Shown here: one piece after another, positions 1 through 8,491 of the stretch
Layout: every line of letters starts with the position of its first letter
How positions within the stretch are numbered: position 1 is the stretch's first letter
Assembly: GCA_002393195.1 (NCBI GenBank)
Contig: DGIK01000020.1
Coordinates: 1 to 40,445, forward strand
Source: Bacteroidales bacterium UBA3824
GTDB lineage: Bacteria > Bacteroidota > Bacteroidia > Bacteroidales > UBA3824
Length of the DNA stretch: 40,445 nt
Direction: 5' to 3'
Translations under genes and position numbers: made by a program
The notes under the pieces: generated by a model
What the model was told of the DNA's origin: nothing
What the model saw: only the letters and a program-made list of their open reading frames with translations
Databases searched by the model: none

Positions 1-330
1 CTCACCACCGGCGAGTACGACGAATGGGGCAACCCCAACGAGGAGCAATATTATAAGTATATGCTTTCTTATTCGCCATACGACAACGTGGAAGCAAAAG
101 ACTATCCCGCGATGCTTGTTACGACCGGACTCCATGATTCGCAGGTGCAATATTGGGAGCCCGCCAAGTGGGTGGCAAAACTCCGCGCCACCAAGACCGA
201 CAGCCGTCCGCTCTTCCTGCACACCAATATGAAGGCTGGGCACTCCGGCGATTCGGGCAGGTTTGGACACGTCAAGGAGACCGCGATGGACTATTCGTTC
301 ATCCTGTGGCTCGCAGGAATCAAGGAATAA
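1..330 (+). CDS. ptrB: Oligopeptidase B (S9 family serine peptidase), C-terminal end only
   Basis: The reading frame is open from the first base of the window to the TAA at 328-330, so only about the last 109 residues of the protein are present. Oligopeptidase B is a prolyl-oligopeptidase-family serine peptidase that cleaves short peptides after basic residues. The visible part carries the family's C-terminal motifs: [16 protein letters not shown], the TTGLHDSQV stretch with the catalytic Asp, [12 protein letters not shown], and AGHSG with the catalytic His. This stretch closely resembles the end of E. coli PtrB as I remember it. The nucleophile serine lies upstream of the window. The gap to the next gene is 95 bases and contains an inverted repeat. 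Confidence 0.9.
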   Translation, partial: LTTGEYDEWGNPNEEQYYKYMLSYSPYDNVEAKDYPAMLVTTGLHDSQVQYWEPAKWVAKLRATKTDSRPLFLHTNMKAGHSGDSGRFGHVKETAMDYSFILWLAGIKE

Positions 331-353
331 ACAAAGGTTCGAAAAATAATTTT

Positions 354-406
354 AACAACGAATTTAACCGAATCACAACCTATGACAATTTGTTAAATTA
401 GTTGTT
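354..406. repeat. Short inverted repeat between ptrB-like gene and exonuclease-galactokinase
   Basis: The arms 354-368 (AACAACGAATTTAAC) and 392-406 match at 14 of 15 positions, separated by 23 bases. The AACGAATT word is the building block of the larger palindromes elsewhere in the window. It could fold as a hairpin in RNA, but it has no GC-rich stem and is not a classical terminator. Confidence 0.6.
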
Positions 407-425
407 GTAAAAAAAAATATATATC

Positions 426-2165
426 GTGCAGTTCGAAAAAGACATATCAAAGGAAGACCTCAACGGGTTGCCACTCAAAGCCTTCACCGGGCGCATCGAT
501 GTCATCGATTCGCCCGACAAGGTGGCGGCGTGCGTACAATACCTCTCTCGGCAGTCGGCTCTCGGATTCGACACCGAGACCAAGCCGTGTTTCAGTCGCG
601 GCAGCAAAAACAAGGTCGCGCTCCTGCAACTCTCCACCGAGGAGCGGGCGTACCTCATTCGCACCTGCAAAATCGGACTTCCAAAATCGATTGCCGGCAT
701 ACTCGCCAATCCAAACATCATAAAGACCGGCGTCGCCATCAACGACGACGTACACGGCCTCCAAAAGTGGACGCAATTTCAGCCCGCAGGCTTCGTAGAA
801 CTGTCAAATTACAGCACAAAATTTGGCATCGAGGCTTGCGGCTTGAAAAAACTCAGCGGCATCGTCCTCGGTTTCCGCATATCCAAGAGCCAGCAGGTAA
901 GCAATTGGGAGGAGGATAAACTCAAAACCAGCCAGAAAGTATATGGCGCAACCGACGCTTGGGTCGGTCTCAAAATATATCAAAAACTCCGTCAAATAGA
1001 AAAGAATATGAACAACGCAATCCTCAAAAACATCGTCGCTAAGTACAAGGAACTTTACGGCGGCGAACCGCTACAACTCCGCGCCCCGGGGCGCATCAAC
1101 CTCATCGGCGAACACACCGACTACAACGAAGGTTTTGTGTTGCCGTGCGCTGTAAGTCAGGCGATCTACTTCGCGATGGGCAAGCGCAACGACGGCAAGG
1201 TATGCCTCAATTCATACGACTTCAATTCGTATTGCGAATTTGATGTCAACCAAAAGAAAGCCCCCAAGGAGCAATGGGCGTCGTATTTGTACGGCATTAC
1301 GCAAATCATTCAGCAAAAGGGATATAAGATAGGCGGTTTCAACTGCGTCTTTGGCGGCGACGTGCCTGTTGGCGCGGGCATGTCGAGTTCGGCGGCGTTG
1401 GAAAGCGGTATGTGCCTCGGCATATCCACGCTCTACAATCTCGACCTCGACAAGATGGAGATGGCTCGCATCGGTCAACAGTCTGAACACGAATATGTTG
1501 GCGTCAAGTGCGGCATTATGGACCAGTTTGCAAGCATTTTTGGCAAGGAAAACCAATGTGTGCGCCTCGACTGCCGCAGCCTTCAATACGAATACAGCAA
1601 CCTCGTACTCGGCGACTACATTTTTGTACTCACCGACAGCAAGGTAAAGCACTCTCTCGCGTCGTCGGAATACAACACCCGCCGCGCCGAATGTGCCGCC
1701 GCCATCAGTGTAATCCAGAAAAAATCACCCTACGTGAAAACCCTCCGCGACGTTACCATCGATATGCTCGATGCCGTCAAAGACCAAATTACTCCAGTGG
1801 TCTATAACCGTTGCCGCTATGTAATCGAAGAGGACGACCGCGTCATCGAAGCCTGCAAGCAACTCAACGACAACAACCTCGAAGAATTTGGCAAACTTCT
1901 TTACGCAACCCACGACGGTCTCAGCAAACTTTACGAGGTAAGTTGCAAGGAATTGGATTTCCTCGTTGAGCAGACCAAGAAGATGGATTACGTTCTCGGT
2001 TCGAGGATAATGGGCGGCGGTTTTGGCGGCTGCACATTGTCGCTCATCAAGGCTGACAAACTCGAAGAATACAAGAGCATCATCGCCCCTGCCTACCGCG
2101 AAGCCTTCGGCATCGACTGCGCCTTCTACGCCGCCACCGCCGAAGATGGCACCGCTGTCATCTAA
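426..2165 (+). CDS. galK: 3'-5' exonuclease (DEDDy) fused in frame to galactokinase
   Basis: A single 579-residue frame encodes two complete enzymes. Residues 1-194 are a DnaQ/RNase D-like 3'-5' exonuclease, with GFDTE (first Asp/Glu), an Asp in the GVAINDD region, and YGATDA as the final Tyr-x3-Asp of the DEDDy type. Residues 195-579 begin at an internal Met (1008-1010) and form a full-length galactokinase (about 385 residues, the usual family size), which phosphorylates galactose to galactose-1-phosphate in the Leloir pathway. Its motifs are GRINLIGEHTDYNEG, the GHMP ATP loop PVGAGMSSSAALES, GIMDQF with the catalytic Asp, and the C-terminal MGGGFGGC. The start is GTG at 426, because an in-frame stop lies at 408-410 and no ATG intervenes. 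There is no stop between the two domains. Both are confidently assigned; whether the cell makes one fusion or also a separate GalK from the internal Met is unknown. Confidence 0.9.
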   Translation: MQFEKDISKEDLNGLPLKAFTGRIDVIDSPDKVAACVQYLSRQSALGFDTETKPCFSRGSKNKVALLQLSTEERAYLIRTCKIGLPKSIAGILANPNIIKTGVAINDDVHGLQKWTQFQPAGFVELSNYSTKFGIEACGLKKLSGIVLGFRISKSQQVSNWEEDKLKTSQKVYGATDAWVGLKIYQKLRQIEKNMNNAILKNIVAKYKELYGGEPLQLRAPGRINLIGEHTDYNEGFVLPCAVSQAIYFAMGKRNDGKVCLNSYDFNSYCEFDVNQKKAPKEQWASYLYGITQIIQQKGYKIGGFNCVFGGDVPVGAGMSSSAALESGMCLGISTLYNLDLDKMEMARIGQQSEHEYVGVKCGIMDQFASIFGKENQCVRLDCRSLQYEYSNLVLGDYIFVLTDSKVKHSLASSEYNTRRAECAAAISVIQKKSPYVKTLRDVTIDMLDAVKDQITPVVYNRCRYVIEEDDRVIEACKQLNDNNLEEFGKLLYATHDGLSKLYEVSCKELDFLVEQTKKMDYVLGSRIMGGGFGGCTLSLIKADKLEEYKSIIAPAYREAFGIDCAFYAATAEDGTAVI

Positions 2166-2170
2166 TGGAG

Positions 2171-2193
2171 TGCGGGCGACTCGCCCGCTTTTT
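2171..2193 (+). terminator. Rho-independent terminator after the galactokinase fusion
   Basis: A GCGGGC/GCCCGC stem (2172-2177 with 2183-2188) and a five-base loop are followed by TTTTT, six bases after the stop codon. It is immediately followed by the AT-rich palindrome at 2201-2275. Confidence 0.8.
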
Positions 2194-2200
2194 CAACATA

Positions 2201-2275
2201 AATTAAAACGAATTAGAACGAATTGAAACGAATTTATTCCCATAACATTCGCTTCGATTCGTTCTATTGCATTTA
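2201..2275. repeat. AACGAATT-type AT-rich imperfect palindrome
   Basis: The left half has three AACGAAT(T) words spaced about 10 bases apart (AAAACGAATT, GAACGAATT, AAACGAATT). The right half contains the degenerate complements ATTCG and GATTCGTTC. It belongs to the same family as the elements at 3870, 17143, 17885 and 38962. The rest of the roughly 315-base gap holds the promoter region of the next gene and no convincing reading frame. Confidence 0.6.
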
Positions 2276-2334
2276 ATATCCTGTTTGCGTCGTTGTTCCT
2301 CGGCGTAACGTTCTCGAATTAGCAACATTTTTTT

Positions 2335-2437
2335 AACAAAAATTACCGAAAATTTTTGTCATAATTACCGTCAATTTCCTTATCTTTGGATGAGAAAATT
2401 TTCGGCAATTGACGACTGAATTTCGGTAATTTTTGTT
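2335..2437. repeat. 103-base inverted-repeat element enclosing the phosphomannomutase promoter
   Basis: Arms 2335-2351 (AACAAAAATTACCGAAA) and 2421-2437 are perfect 17-base complements. Two further perfect pairs are nested inside: 2346-2356 with 2395-2405 (CCGAAAATTTT) and 2369-2376 with 2407-2414 (CGTCAATT). The promoter lies within the element. It could be a multi-site operator, or a small MITE-like insertion that brought the promoter. Confidence 0.65.
2355..2388 (+). promoter_or_regulatory. Bacteroidota-type promoter for the phosphomannomutase gene
   Basis: The -33 element TTTG (2355-2358) and the -7 element TATCTTTG (2381-2388) are separated by 22 bases, slightly longer than usual. The predicted transcription start is near 2395, giving a leader of about 87 bases before the ATG at 2482. 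Confidence 0.6.
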
Positions 2438-2481
2438 TTACATCCCGTCGCAGTAGGCGGCGGCTATTAACAATAAACATT

Positions 2482-3834
2482 ATGAAAAACGCTTTTCACG
2501 CATACGACATCCGTGGAATCTACGGCAAAGATTTCACAAAGGAAGATGTCTATAAGATAGGATTTTTTGTGCCGAAATTGTTGGAGACCGACACCGTGGT
2601 AATCGGCAGGGACGGCAGGGTTTCATCGCCCGAAATCCGCGAAGCACTCATCAACGGCATCACCGATGCGGGCGCGGACGTCCACGACATCGGCCTTTCA
2701 ACAACGCCGATGGTCTATTTTGCAACCGCCAACTACGGCTACAAGGCAGGCATACAAATCACCGCCTCCCACAACCCCAAGGAGTACAACGGCTTGAAAA
2801 TTTCGCGCACAAACGCCCTGCCCGTAGGTCTCGACAGCGGTCTTGACAAACTCCTCGAAATGGCTACAACTCAGCCGATTACCTCCGCCGCTACCAAAGG
2901 TAAAGTCGAGGAAAAAGACATCACCGCCGACTACATCAAATTCCAACAAAAATACCTTTCGCCAGCCTTCAACGACCTGAAAATTGGCGTTGACATCTCC
3001 AACGGCGCGGCGGCTGTCATCGTGAAGAAAATCTGGGGCGAGGGCAGTGCGTTCAATTACATCAACGAAACCCTCGACGGCACTTTCCCGGCACATTCAC
3101 CAAATCCGCTGATGCCCGAAAACACCGTTCAGATGCAGCAATTTGTCAAGGAAAACGGATTGGACGTTGGCGCGGTGTTCGACGGCGACGCCGACCGCAT
3201 TGTATTCATCGACGACAAGGGTCGCCACATTCCGCCGGACTTGATAATCGCCGCAATGGGTGAGTATTTCTTCGCCGACGGCACAAAGCCCGACGGTCAG
3301 GTAATCGAAGACATCCGCACGTCAAAGGCAGTAGGGGAGTACCTGCAACGTTTTGGCGCAGAGATGTATATGTGGAAAGTGGGACGAGCCAACGCCGCGC
3401 CGCGCCTCCGCGAAATCAACGGCCTCTACGGCGGCGAATATGCCGGACACTATTATTTCCGTGATTTCTTCTACTCCGATTCGGGAATTATGGCGGGCAG
3501 CATTATGTTGAACGTTGTCGCAAAACTCAAAAAACAGGGTCGCCGTCTCTCCGACCTCATCGACGAAATCGCCAAATACCAAAATTCTGGCGAAATCAAT
3601 TTCAAGTTGGAGGACAAGCGCGGCGCGATGGAGCGTGTGAAGAATCATTACGTCAACCAAGAAAAACCGGCGGCGTTCTACGACTTCGACGGCTACCGCA
3701 TTGAGTACAAGGATTGGTGGCTTAACATCCGAATGTCAAACACAGAGCCTTATCTCCGCCTGCTCTGCGAGGCTACCACCAAGGAACTCCTCGACGAAAA
3801 AGTCGCCGAAATCACCAAACTGATTACAACGTAA
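2482..3834 (+). CDS. manB: Phosphomannomutase/phosphoglucomutase (alpha-D-phosphohexomutase)
   Basis: This 450-residue cytoplasmic enzyme interconverts hexose 1- and 6-phosphates through a phosphoserine intermediate, feeding nucleotide-sugar synthesis. Domain 1 holds the active-site loop ITASHNPKEYNG, with Ser96 as the phosphorylated residue. Domain 2 carries the metal-binding DGDADR at about 234-239. The sugar-binding GGEYAGHYYF loop is in domain 3, and the phosphate-binding RMSNTEPYLRL is in the C-terminal domain. Length and order match the bacterial PMM/PGM family. Substrate preference (mannose or glucose phosphate) cannot be read from the sequence. Its position after a galactokinase is consistent with a sugar-activation role, but a terminator separates the two genes and it has its own promoter. 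Confidence 0.92.
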   Translation: MKNAFHAYDIRGIYGKDFTKEDVYKIGFFVPKLLETDTVVIGRDGRVSSPEIREALINGITDAGADVHDIGLSTTPMVYFATANYGYKAGIQITASHNPKEYNGLKISRTNALPVGLDSGLDKLLEMATTQPITSAATKGKVEEKDITADYIKFQQKYLSPAFNDLKIGVDISNGAAAVIVKKIWGEGSAFNYINETLDGTFPAHSPNPLMPENTVQMQQFVKENGLDVGAVFDGDADRIVFIDDKGRHIPPDLIIAAMGEYFFADGTKPDGQVIEDIRTSKAVGEYLQRFGAEMYMWKVGRANAAPRLREINGLYGGEYAGHYYFRDFFYSDSGIMAGSIMLNVVAKLKKQGRRLSDLIDEIAKYQNSGEINFKLEDKRGAMERVKNHYVNQEKPAAFYDFDGYRIEYKDWWLNIRMSNTEPYLRLLCEATTKELLDEKVAEITKLITT

Positions 3835-3844
3835 ATTCACGTTT

Positions 3845-3869
3845 GCGCCTACGGCGCGCACTTTTTTTT
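3845..3869 (+). terminator. Rho-independent terminator after the phosphohexomutase
   Basis: A GCGCC-TAC-GGCGC hairpin (3845-3857) is followed by a run of eight T (3862-3869). It begins 10 bases after the stop codon. Confidence 0.75.
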
Positions 3870-3962
3870 AACGAAAATTAAAACGAATTGTAGCGAATTA
3901 AAACGAATTACTATCCTTAAAAATTCGTTTTAATTTATTTAAATTCGTTTTAATTTTTGTTC
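3870..3962. repeat. AACGAATT-type long AT-rich palindrome
   Basis: Two arms of about 40 bases (3870-3909 and 3921-3962) are near-perfect complements built from AAAATTAAAACGAATT and GAATTAAAACGAATT words around an 11-base centre. GC-rich hairpins flank it on both sides: the terminator at 3845 and the hairpin at 3969. Together they form a composite unit that recurs between the thioredoxin genes at 17.1 and 17.9 kb. Confidence 0.8.
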
Positions 3963-3989
3963 AAAAAAGACAACGCCTACGGCGTTGTC
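3962..3989 (-). terminator. Minus-strand terminator-like GC hairpin
   Basis: GACAACGCC-TAC-GGCGTTGTC (3969-3989) is a perfect 9-base stem with a three-base loop. It is preceded on the plus strand by A-rich sequence, so read on the minus strand the hairpin is followed by TTTTTT. The unit can therefore stop transcription in both directions, although no minus-strand gene lies upstream here. Confidence 0.55.
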
Positions 3990-3996
3990 CCCTAAA

Positions 3997-4078
3997 CAAA
4001 AATTAAAAGAATGGTAAAGAATTAGAAGAATTGCTTATTATTTTCATTCTTTTTTAATTCTTTTAATTTTCGGATAAT
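3997..4078. repeat. Second AT-rich palindrome (AAGAATT variant) upstream of the barrel-protein gene
   Basis: The left part (AAAATTAAAAGAATGG and AAGAATTAGAAGAATT) is complementary to the right part (ATTCTTTTTTAATTCTTTTAATTTT). It has the same architecture as the neighbouring element with AAGAATT in place of AACGAATT. It ends 14 bases before the start codon at 4092, so it would sit in the leader of that gene. I see no promoter match in this gap. Confidence 0.6.
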
Positions 4079-4091
4079 AATACGACAAGAT

Positions 4092-5015
4092 ATGAAAAAA
4101 CTTCTGTTAATTCTCGTTACAATTATTGCCACTGCCGCCATTGCCGCCGCGCAAAACGACAACCACTCGCAGCGCGACGTCATATTCCTCAAAAGCGGCA
4201 GCACCGTCAAGGGTCAGGTCATCGACAAGAAGGACGATGGCAGCGTCCGCGTCAGGACTGGCGACGGACACGTGTACCATTTTGACGGCAAGGAAGTGCA
4301 GCGCATCGAGAAGGAAACTCCAAGAGCCAACAACAACCAACAACAGCAGCAAAACGACTATCAGCAGCAATCCGGCAACAACCGTAACCGCAACGGACGC
4401 GGCAACCGTCATAACCGCACCAACAATTACGAACACAACAACCCAGCAGCCCAAAACAAGACCGTAACCCAACAAAACCAATATCAGAGCCGTCAGAGCG
4501 AGCGTCGCAAAACCTTCAAAAACAAGCAGAAGGACAAACTGCCAACCACTTACGCCGAGGAAGGTTACAGATGGTTTGCGGAGGCGGGATTCCTGCCAGG
4601 CGTTACTTGCAGCGATGGTTACGACCAGGAATTTACGTCGAGAATGATGTTGGCAACTACACACGGCTACCAAATGAGCGCGCACACATTCTTGGGCGGC
4701 GGCATCGGGGCGCAATATTTTTTGCACAGGAAAGAAATAGCCGTAATGCCGTACTTTGATTTCAGGTACGATTTTTTTGCGGAACTCAATTCGCCATTCC
4801 TGAATGCGAGGGCGGGCGGCTACATTCACCAGGGCGCTTCGGGCGGTTTTTTCAACGCCTGTGTCGGCTACCATTTCAGCCGAGTGAGCCTCACCGCCGG
4901 ATACGAAATTGCACCTTACAAATACCTCACAACCACCAACAAGACTTTCAGCGAGGAGTCTAAATATTACAGTTCGTTCATCTTCAAAATCTCGATTGAT
5001 TGGGGTGGACGTTGA
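4092..5015 (+). CDS. Secreted protein with Q/N-rich linker and outer-membrane barrel-like C-terminus
   Basis: I do not recognise a named family. Residues 1-21 form a clean signal peptide (MKKLLLILVT... ending AAAQ). Residues of about 30-75 form a small beta-rich unit (FLKSGSTVKGQVIDKKDDGSVRVRTGDGHVYHF has the look of a DUF-type repeat, split here for reading). A low-complexity Asn/Gln-rich linker covers about 80-140. The last 150 residues alternate aromatic and polar residues in short strands (FAEAGFLPGV, GGIGAQYFLHRK, VMPYFDFRYDFF, ACVGYHFS, SLTAGYEIAPY) and end in ISIDWGGR, as in small outer-membrane beta-barrels of Bacteroidota. A role in the envelope is inferred from this alone. Confidence 0.75.
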   Translation: MKKLLLILVTIIATAAIAAAQNDNHSQRDVIFLKSGSTVKGQVIDKKDDGSVRVRTGDGHVYHFDGKEVQRIEKETPRANNNQQQQQNDYQQQSGNNRNRNGRGNRHNRTNNYEHNNPAAQNKTVTQQNQYQSRQSERRKTFKNKQKDKLPTTYAEEGYRWFAEAGFLPGVTCSDGYDQEFTSRMMLATTHGYQMSAHTFLGGGIGAQYFLHRKEIAVMPYFDFRYDFFAELNSPFLNARAGGYIHQGASGGFFNACVGYHFSRVSLTAGYEIAPYKYLTTTNKTFSEESKYYSSFIFKISIDWGGR

Positions 5016-5022
5016 AATAAAT

Positions 5023-5053
5023 TTTGCAGTAACAATTATTATCATTACATTTG
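5023..5053 (+). promoter_or_regulatory. Promoter for the M16C peptidase operon
   Basis: TTTG (5023-5026) and TACATTTG (5046-5053) with a 19-base spacer match the Bacteroidota -33/-7 consensus well. The expected start is near 5060, 16 bases before the ATG. Confidence 0.75.
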
Positions 5054-5075
5054 CGCAAAACGAAAAAACATCACA

Positions 5076-7970
5076 ATGAACAATAAATACAAACTCATAG
5101 AAAAACGCCACGTGGACGACGTAAATGGCGACGTCTTCCTCTTGGAACACATAAAGAGCGGCGCCAAAGTCCTCAAAATCGCCAACAACGACACCAACAA
5201 GACATTCTGCATCACTTTTAGGACGGAGCCGGACGACAATTCGGGCATACCGCACATACTTGAACACTCGGTATTGAACGGCAGCAAAAAATACCCCGTT
5301 AAAAGTCCGTTTGACCAACTCCTGAAAGGTTCGCTCTCCACATTCCTCAACGCTATGACCGGCGAGGAGATGACGATGTTTCCGGCGGCGAGCGTGAGCC
5401 ATCAAGACTATTTCAACCTTATGGACGTGTATCTCGACGCTGTGTTCAACCCGTTGATATACAACGACAAGCGAATACTCCGACAGGAAGGTTGGCGCAT
5501 AGAGGCTCACGATGTCAACGAGCCTTTCCGCTACACCGGCGTCGTATATAACGAGATGAAGGGCAATTACAGCGACCCGATGTGCGAGGCGTTCAGGGTA
5601 ATCAACAGCACTCTGTTTCCCGACAATGGATACGGACGCGATTCGGGCGGTTATCCTCCTGAAATACCGACACTTACGCAAGAACATTTCGTGGATTATC
5701 ACCGTCGTCATTATTGTCCCGAAAACGCCTACATCTTCCTCTACGGCGACGCCGATTTTGAGAAGGAACTCCAAGCGTTGGACGAGGGCTATCTCTCTAA
5801 ATATGAAAAGAAAGGCTACGACTACACAATCCCGCTCCAAAAGCCTTTTGACAAGATGAAGGTTGTAGAATCGTATTATCCGGCTGGCGAGGATTCCGAC
5901 CCCGACGGCAATACATACAACACGCTTTCTATCGTTACCTGTCCGCTCGTAGCACCATTTGAAGCGTCGGCGATAAGTCTGATATTCGACGTATTGGTCA
6001 ACCGCGAATCTGGCGCAATCAAAAACGCGCTCATCGAATCGGGCATCTGCACATCCATCGAGTACAATATGACGCATACCGAGCAATGCGTTGTTACCAT
6101 TATGGGTCTCGATTGCAAAAAAGGTATGCTCCAAAAATTTTACGACACTATCAACGGCGTACTTCACAAAACCGCCGAGCAGGGTCTCGACAAGGAGGGC
6201 GTGGAGGCTATGCTCAACCGCATCGAATTTATGCTCTGCGAGGGCAACGACGCCCAGCAGGGTCTCAAATTCAATTACCTTGTTGTAAATTCGTGGCTCC
6301 TTGGCGACAATCCCATCGACCAACTCGAACTTAAAAAGAATTTCGCCGATTTTAAGAGCAAAATCGCCAACGGATTTTTGGAGGAGATATTGCGCAAGTA
6401 CCTGATTGACAATCCTCATTCGGTGCTTGCATCATTTGAGCCAAAACAAGGTCTCGAAGCCGAATCCGCCGCCAAAATCCAGCAGCAACTCGACGAATAC
6501 AAGGCATCGCTCACCAAGGAGCAGGTGCAGGCCATCGTTGACGATGCCAAGGCTCTCGACGAGTACCAAAACACCCCCAACACGCCCGAAGAACTCAAAT
6601 GCATTCCCTCATTAACCATCGCCGACCTCAATCCCAAGGCGGAAGACTATCCGATAATCAAGGACAATATCGACGGTACGGAAGTGCTTAGGTATGAGTA
6701 CAATACCAACGGCATCATCTACACTCGCTTCATATTCGATATGTTTGCGCTGCCCGTAGAACTCGCGCAATACGGCTCGCTCCTCACCGACATCATCGGA
6801 CTGATGCCAACGCGCAATTACACCTTTGGCGAACTCGACACCGCCATTAGGACTTACACCGGCAGTTGCGGATTGTATTATGATTATTATATGCGTCTCG
6901 ACGGCAAACAGCGATTGCCTTTTGCCGAATACAAATTCCAAGGTCGCGCCTTGACGCGCAATTTCGACAAGTTGACCGACCTGATGATTGAGATGTGCAA
7001 CAACACAATCCTCGACGACAAGGCGCGTCTCCGCGACGTGATTATGCGCAAGGCTGCGGAACTCTCGATGGAACTCAATTACGATGCGTTCCAATTTGCC
7101 CGCGACAAGATGCTCGCACAATACAACTGCGCCAACTACCTCTCCGAACTGCTCGGTGGCATCAGTTTTTATCAGTTTGTAACCGACCTGAGCCGCAATT
7201 TTGACCAAAAGGCGGATCTCATCGTCGAAAACCTCAAACGCGCGCACAGCCTGCTCGTAAGCCGCGACAACCTCAAATGTTTTGTGTATTGCCGTCCCGA
7301 CGACTACCCGGTATTTGAGCGAAACGCCCGCCGATTCATCGCCGCAATTCCCGACCACAAGACAGTCCGCCAGGATTGGAACATCGCGATGCGCCCCTGC
7401 AACGAGGCGATAATCACGCCGTCAAAAGTACAATACGTATTCAAGGCGTGCGACCTGCTCAACGGACAATACCAATGGAACGGCGCGTATTACGTGCTCA
7501 ATAAGATAATGTCGTCCGATTACCTGCAAACCAACGTCCGCGTCCGTGGCGGCGCATACGGCTGTTGGGGCGGCATCACGCCCGACGGAGTAATCTGTAT
7601 GGCGTCGTACCGCGACCCAAACTGTCAAAACACCATCGACATCTACGACCGCACCGCCGAATACCTCCAAAAATTTGCCGAGGACGAGGAGGCGATGGTC
7701 AAGTACATCATCGGCACAATATCCTCCAAGGATTCGCCCGTGGCAACCTCCAACCGTGGCAACACCGCGCTCCAACGCTACCGTCAGGGATTCACATTCC
7801 AAGACATTCAGAAGGATCGCGACGAAATCCTTGCCACCACAGCCGCCCAAATCAGGCAGTTTGCGCCGTTGCTCGCCTCTCTCCGCGACAACGGCACAGT
7901 CTGCGTACTCGGCGGCGAGGAAAAGATAATGGAATCCAAGACAAAATTTGACAACATAATTAGATTGTAA
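5076..7970 (+). CDS. M16C family zinc metallopeptidase (presequence protease/PreP-like)
   Basis: The protein is 964 residues long, matching the single-chain M16C family, in which two M16 halves close around peptide substrates. The inverted zinc motif HxxEH is present as HILEH (His60, Glu63, His64), with the probable third ligand Glu160 in YNEMKGNYSDP. The region around GGYPPEIPTLT and HPENAYIFLYGD-like text (YCPENAYIFLYGDADF) is typical of the family. I see no signal peptide, so it is probably cytoplasmic and involved in clearing peptides, although some relatives act elsewhere. It is followed after four bases by a lipoprotein gene, indicating co-transcription. The start is the first ATG after a well-placed promoter. 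Confidence 0.9.
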   Translation: MNNKYKLIEKRHVDDVNGDVFLLEHIKSGAKVLKIANNDTNKTFCITFRTEPDDNSGIPHILEHSVLNGSKKYPVKSPFDQLLKGSLSTFLNAMTGEEMTMFPAASVSHQDYFNLMDVYLDAVFNPLIYNDKRILRQEGWRIEAHDVNEPFRYTGVVYNEMKGNYSDPMCEAFRVINSTLFPDNGYGRDSGGYPPEIPTLTQEHFVDYHRRHYCPENAYIFLYGDADFEKELQALDEGYLSKYEKKGYDYTIPLQKPFDKMKVVESYYPAGEDSDPDGNTYNTLSIVTCPLVAPFEASAISLIFDVLVNRESGAIKNALIESGICTSIEYNMTHTEQCVVTIMGLDCKKGMLQKFYDTINGVLHKTAEQGLDKEGVEAMLNRIEFMLCEGNDAQQGLKFNYLVVNSWLLGDNPIDQLELKKNFADFKSKIANGFLEEILRKYLIDNPHSVLASFEPKQGLEAESAAKIQQQLDEYKASLTKEQVQAIVDDAKALDEYQNTPNTPEELKCIPSLTIADLNPKAEDYPIIKDNIDGTEVLRYEYNTNGIIYTRFIFDMFALPVELAQYGSLLTDIIGLMPTRNYTFGELDTAIRTYTGSCGLYYDYYMRLDGKQRLPFAEYKFQGRALTRNFDKLTDLMIEMCNNTILDDKARLRDVIMRKAAELSMELNYDAFQFARDKMLAQYNCANYLSELLGGISFYQFVTDLSRNFDQKADLIVENLKRAHSLLVSRDNLKCFVYCRPDDYPVFERNARRFIAAIPDHKTVRQDWNIAMRPCNEAIITPSKVQYVFKACDLLNGQYQWNGAYYVLNKIMSSDYLQTNVRVRGGAYGCWGGITPDGVICMASYRDPNCQNTIDIYDRTAEYLQKFAEDEEAMVKYIIGTISSKDSPVATSNRGNTALQRYRQGFTFQDIQKDRDEILATTAAQIRQFAPLLASLRDNGTVCVLGGEEKIMESKTKFDNIIRL

Positions 7971-7974
7971 GACT

Positions 7975-8466
7975 ATGAAAAAATTTCTATTTTTAATAAT
8001 CCCGATGCTCGCCGCCCTGCTCTTGGGCAGTTGTCGCGGCGACGAAGGTCCAATGGGACCAATGGGACCAGCGGGTCCGGCAGGTCTGGACGGTAAGGAT
8101 GCCGAAGGCTTCAAATCGTGGGCATTGACATTCACCGTGGAGCAAAATGATTGGGAAGCCATTACTGACACAGACGAACCATATTTCAGATGTGTTTTTG
8201 AAAACGTCAATGAATTGGATAATAGCGTGTTAGGCAATAATGCCTTGTTGACGGTGTATCGTCTGCTCGACGACGACTACAACGCCACCCTCCCCATCAC
8301 CAAACTACACAAGGAGACCAAAGACGATGGCGACGTCTTCTACACACAGCTAATCGACTATGAGTTTGCTCCGGGCGCAATCAGATTCTACGTCACCAAC
8401 AGCGACTTCTATATGGATGACAAGCCCGAAACAATGGATTTCAAAGTGGTGGTGCATTACTATTAA
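7975..8466 (+). CDS. Small lipoprotein with a collagen-like Gly-X-X stretch
   Basis: This 163-residue protein starts with a lipoprotein signal whose lipobox is LLGSC (Cys20). Straight after the lipidated Cys comes a run of Gly-X-X triplets (GPMGPMGPAGPAGLDGKD), the collagen-like motif also seen in the N-terminal linkers of other Bacteroidota lipoproteins. The remaining 120 residues are a compact beta-rich domain (WALTFTVEQNDWEAI, ALLTVYRLLDDDYNATLPI, IRFYVTNSDFY, FKVVVHYY). No function is recognised. It lies four bases after the M16C gene and before a terminator, so it is the second gene of that operon. Confidence 0.85.
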   Translation: MKKFLFLIIPMLAALLLGSCRGDEGPMGPMGPAGPAGLDGKDAEGFKSWALTFTVEQNDWEAITDTDEPYFRCVFENVNELDNSVLGNNALLTVYRLLDDDYNATLPITKLHKETKDDGDVFYTQLIDYEFAPGAIRFYVTNSDFYMDDKPETMDFKVVVHYY

Positions 8467-8491
8467 ACCGTTTTTCCCACCCATAACACCC

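Noticed and set aside
4107..6419. 770-codon open frame on the minus strand opposite the barrel protein and M16C peptidase
   Set aside because: It has no recognisable domain, is hydrophobic Val/Leu-rich, and covers two well-supported plus-strand genes plus a promoter. It is a shadow created by their codon bias.
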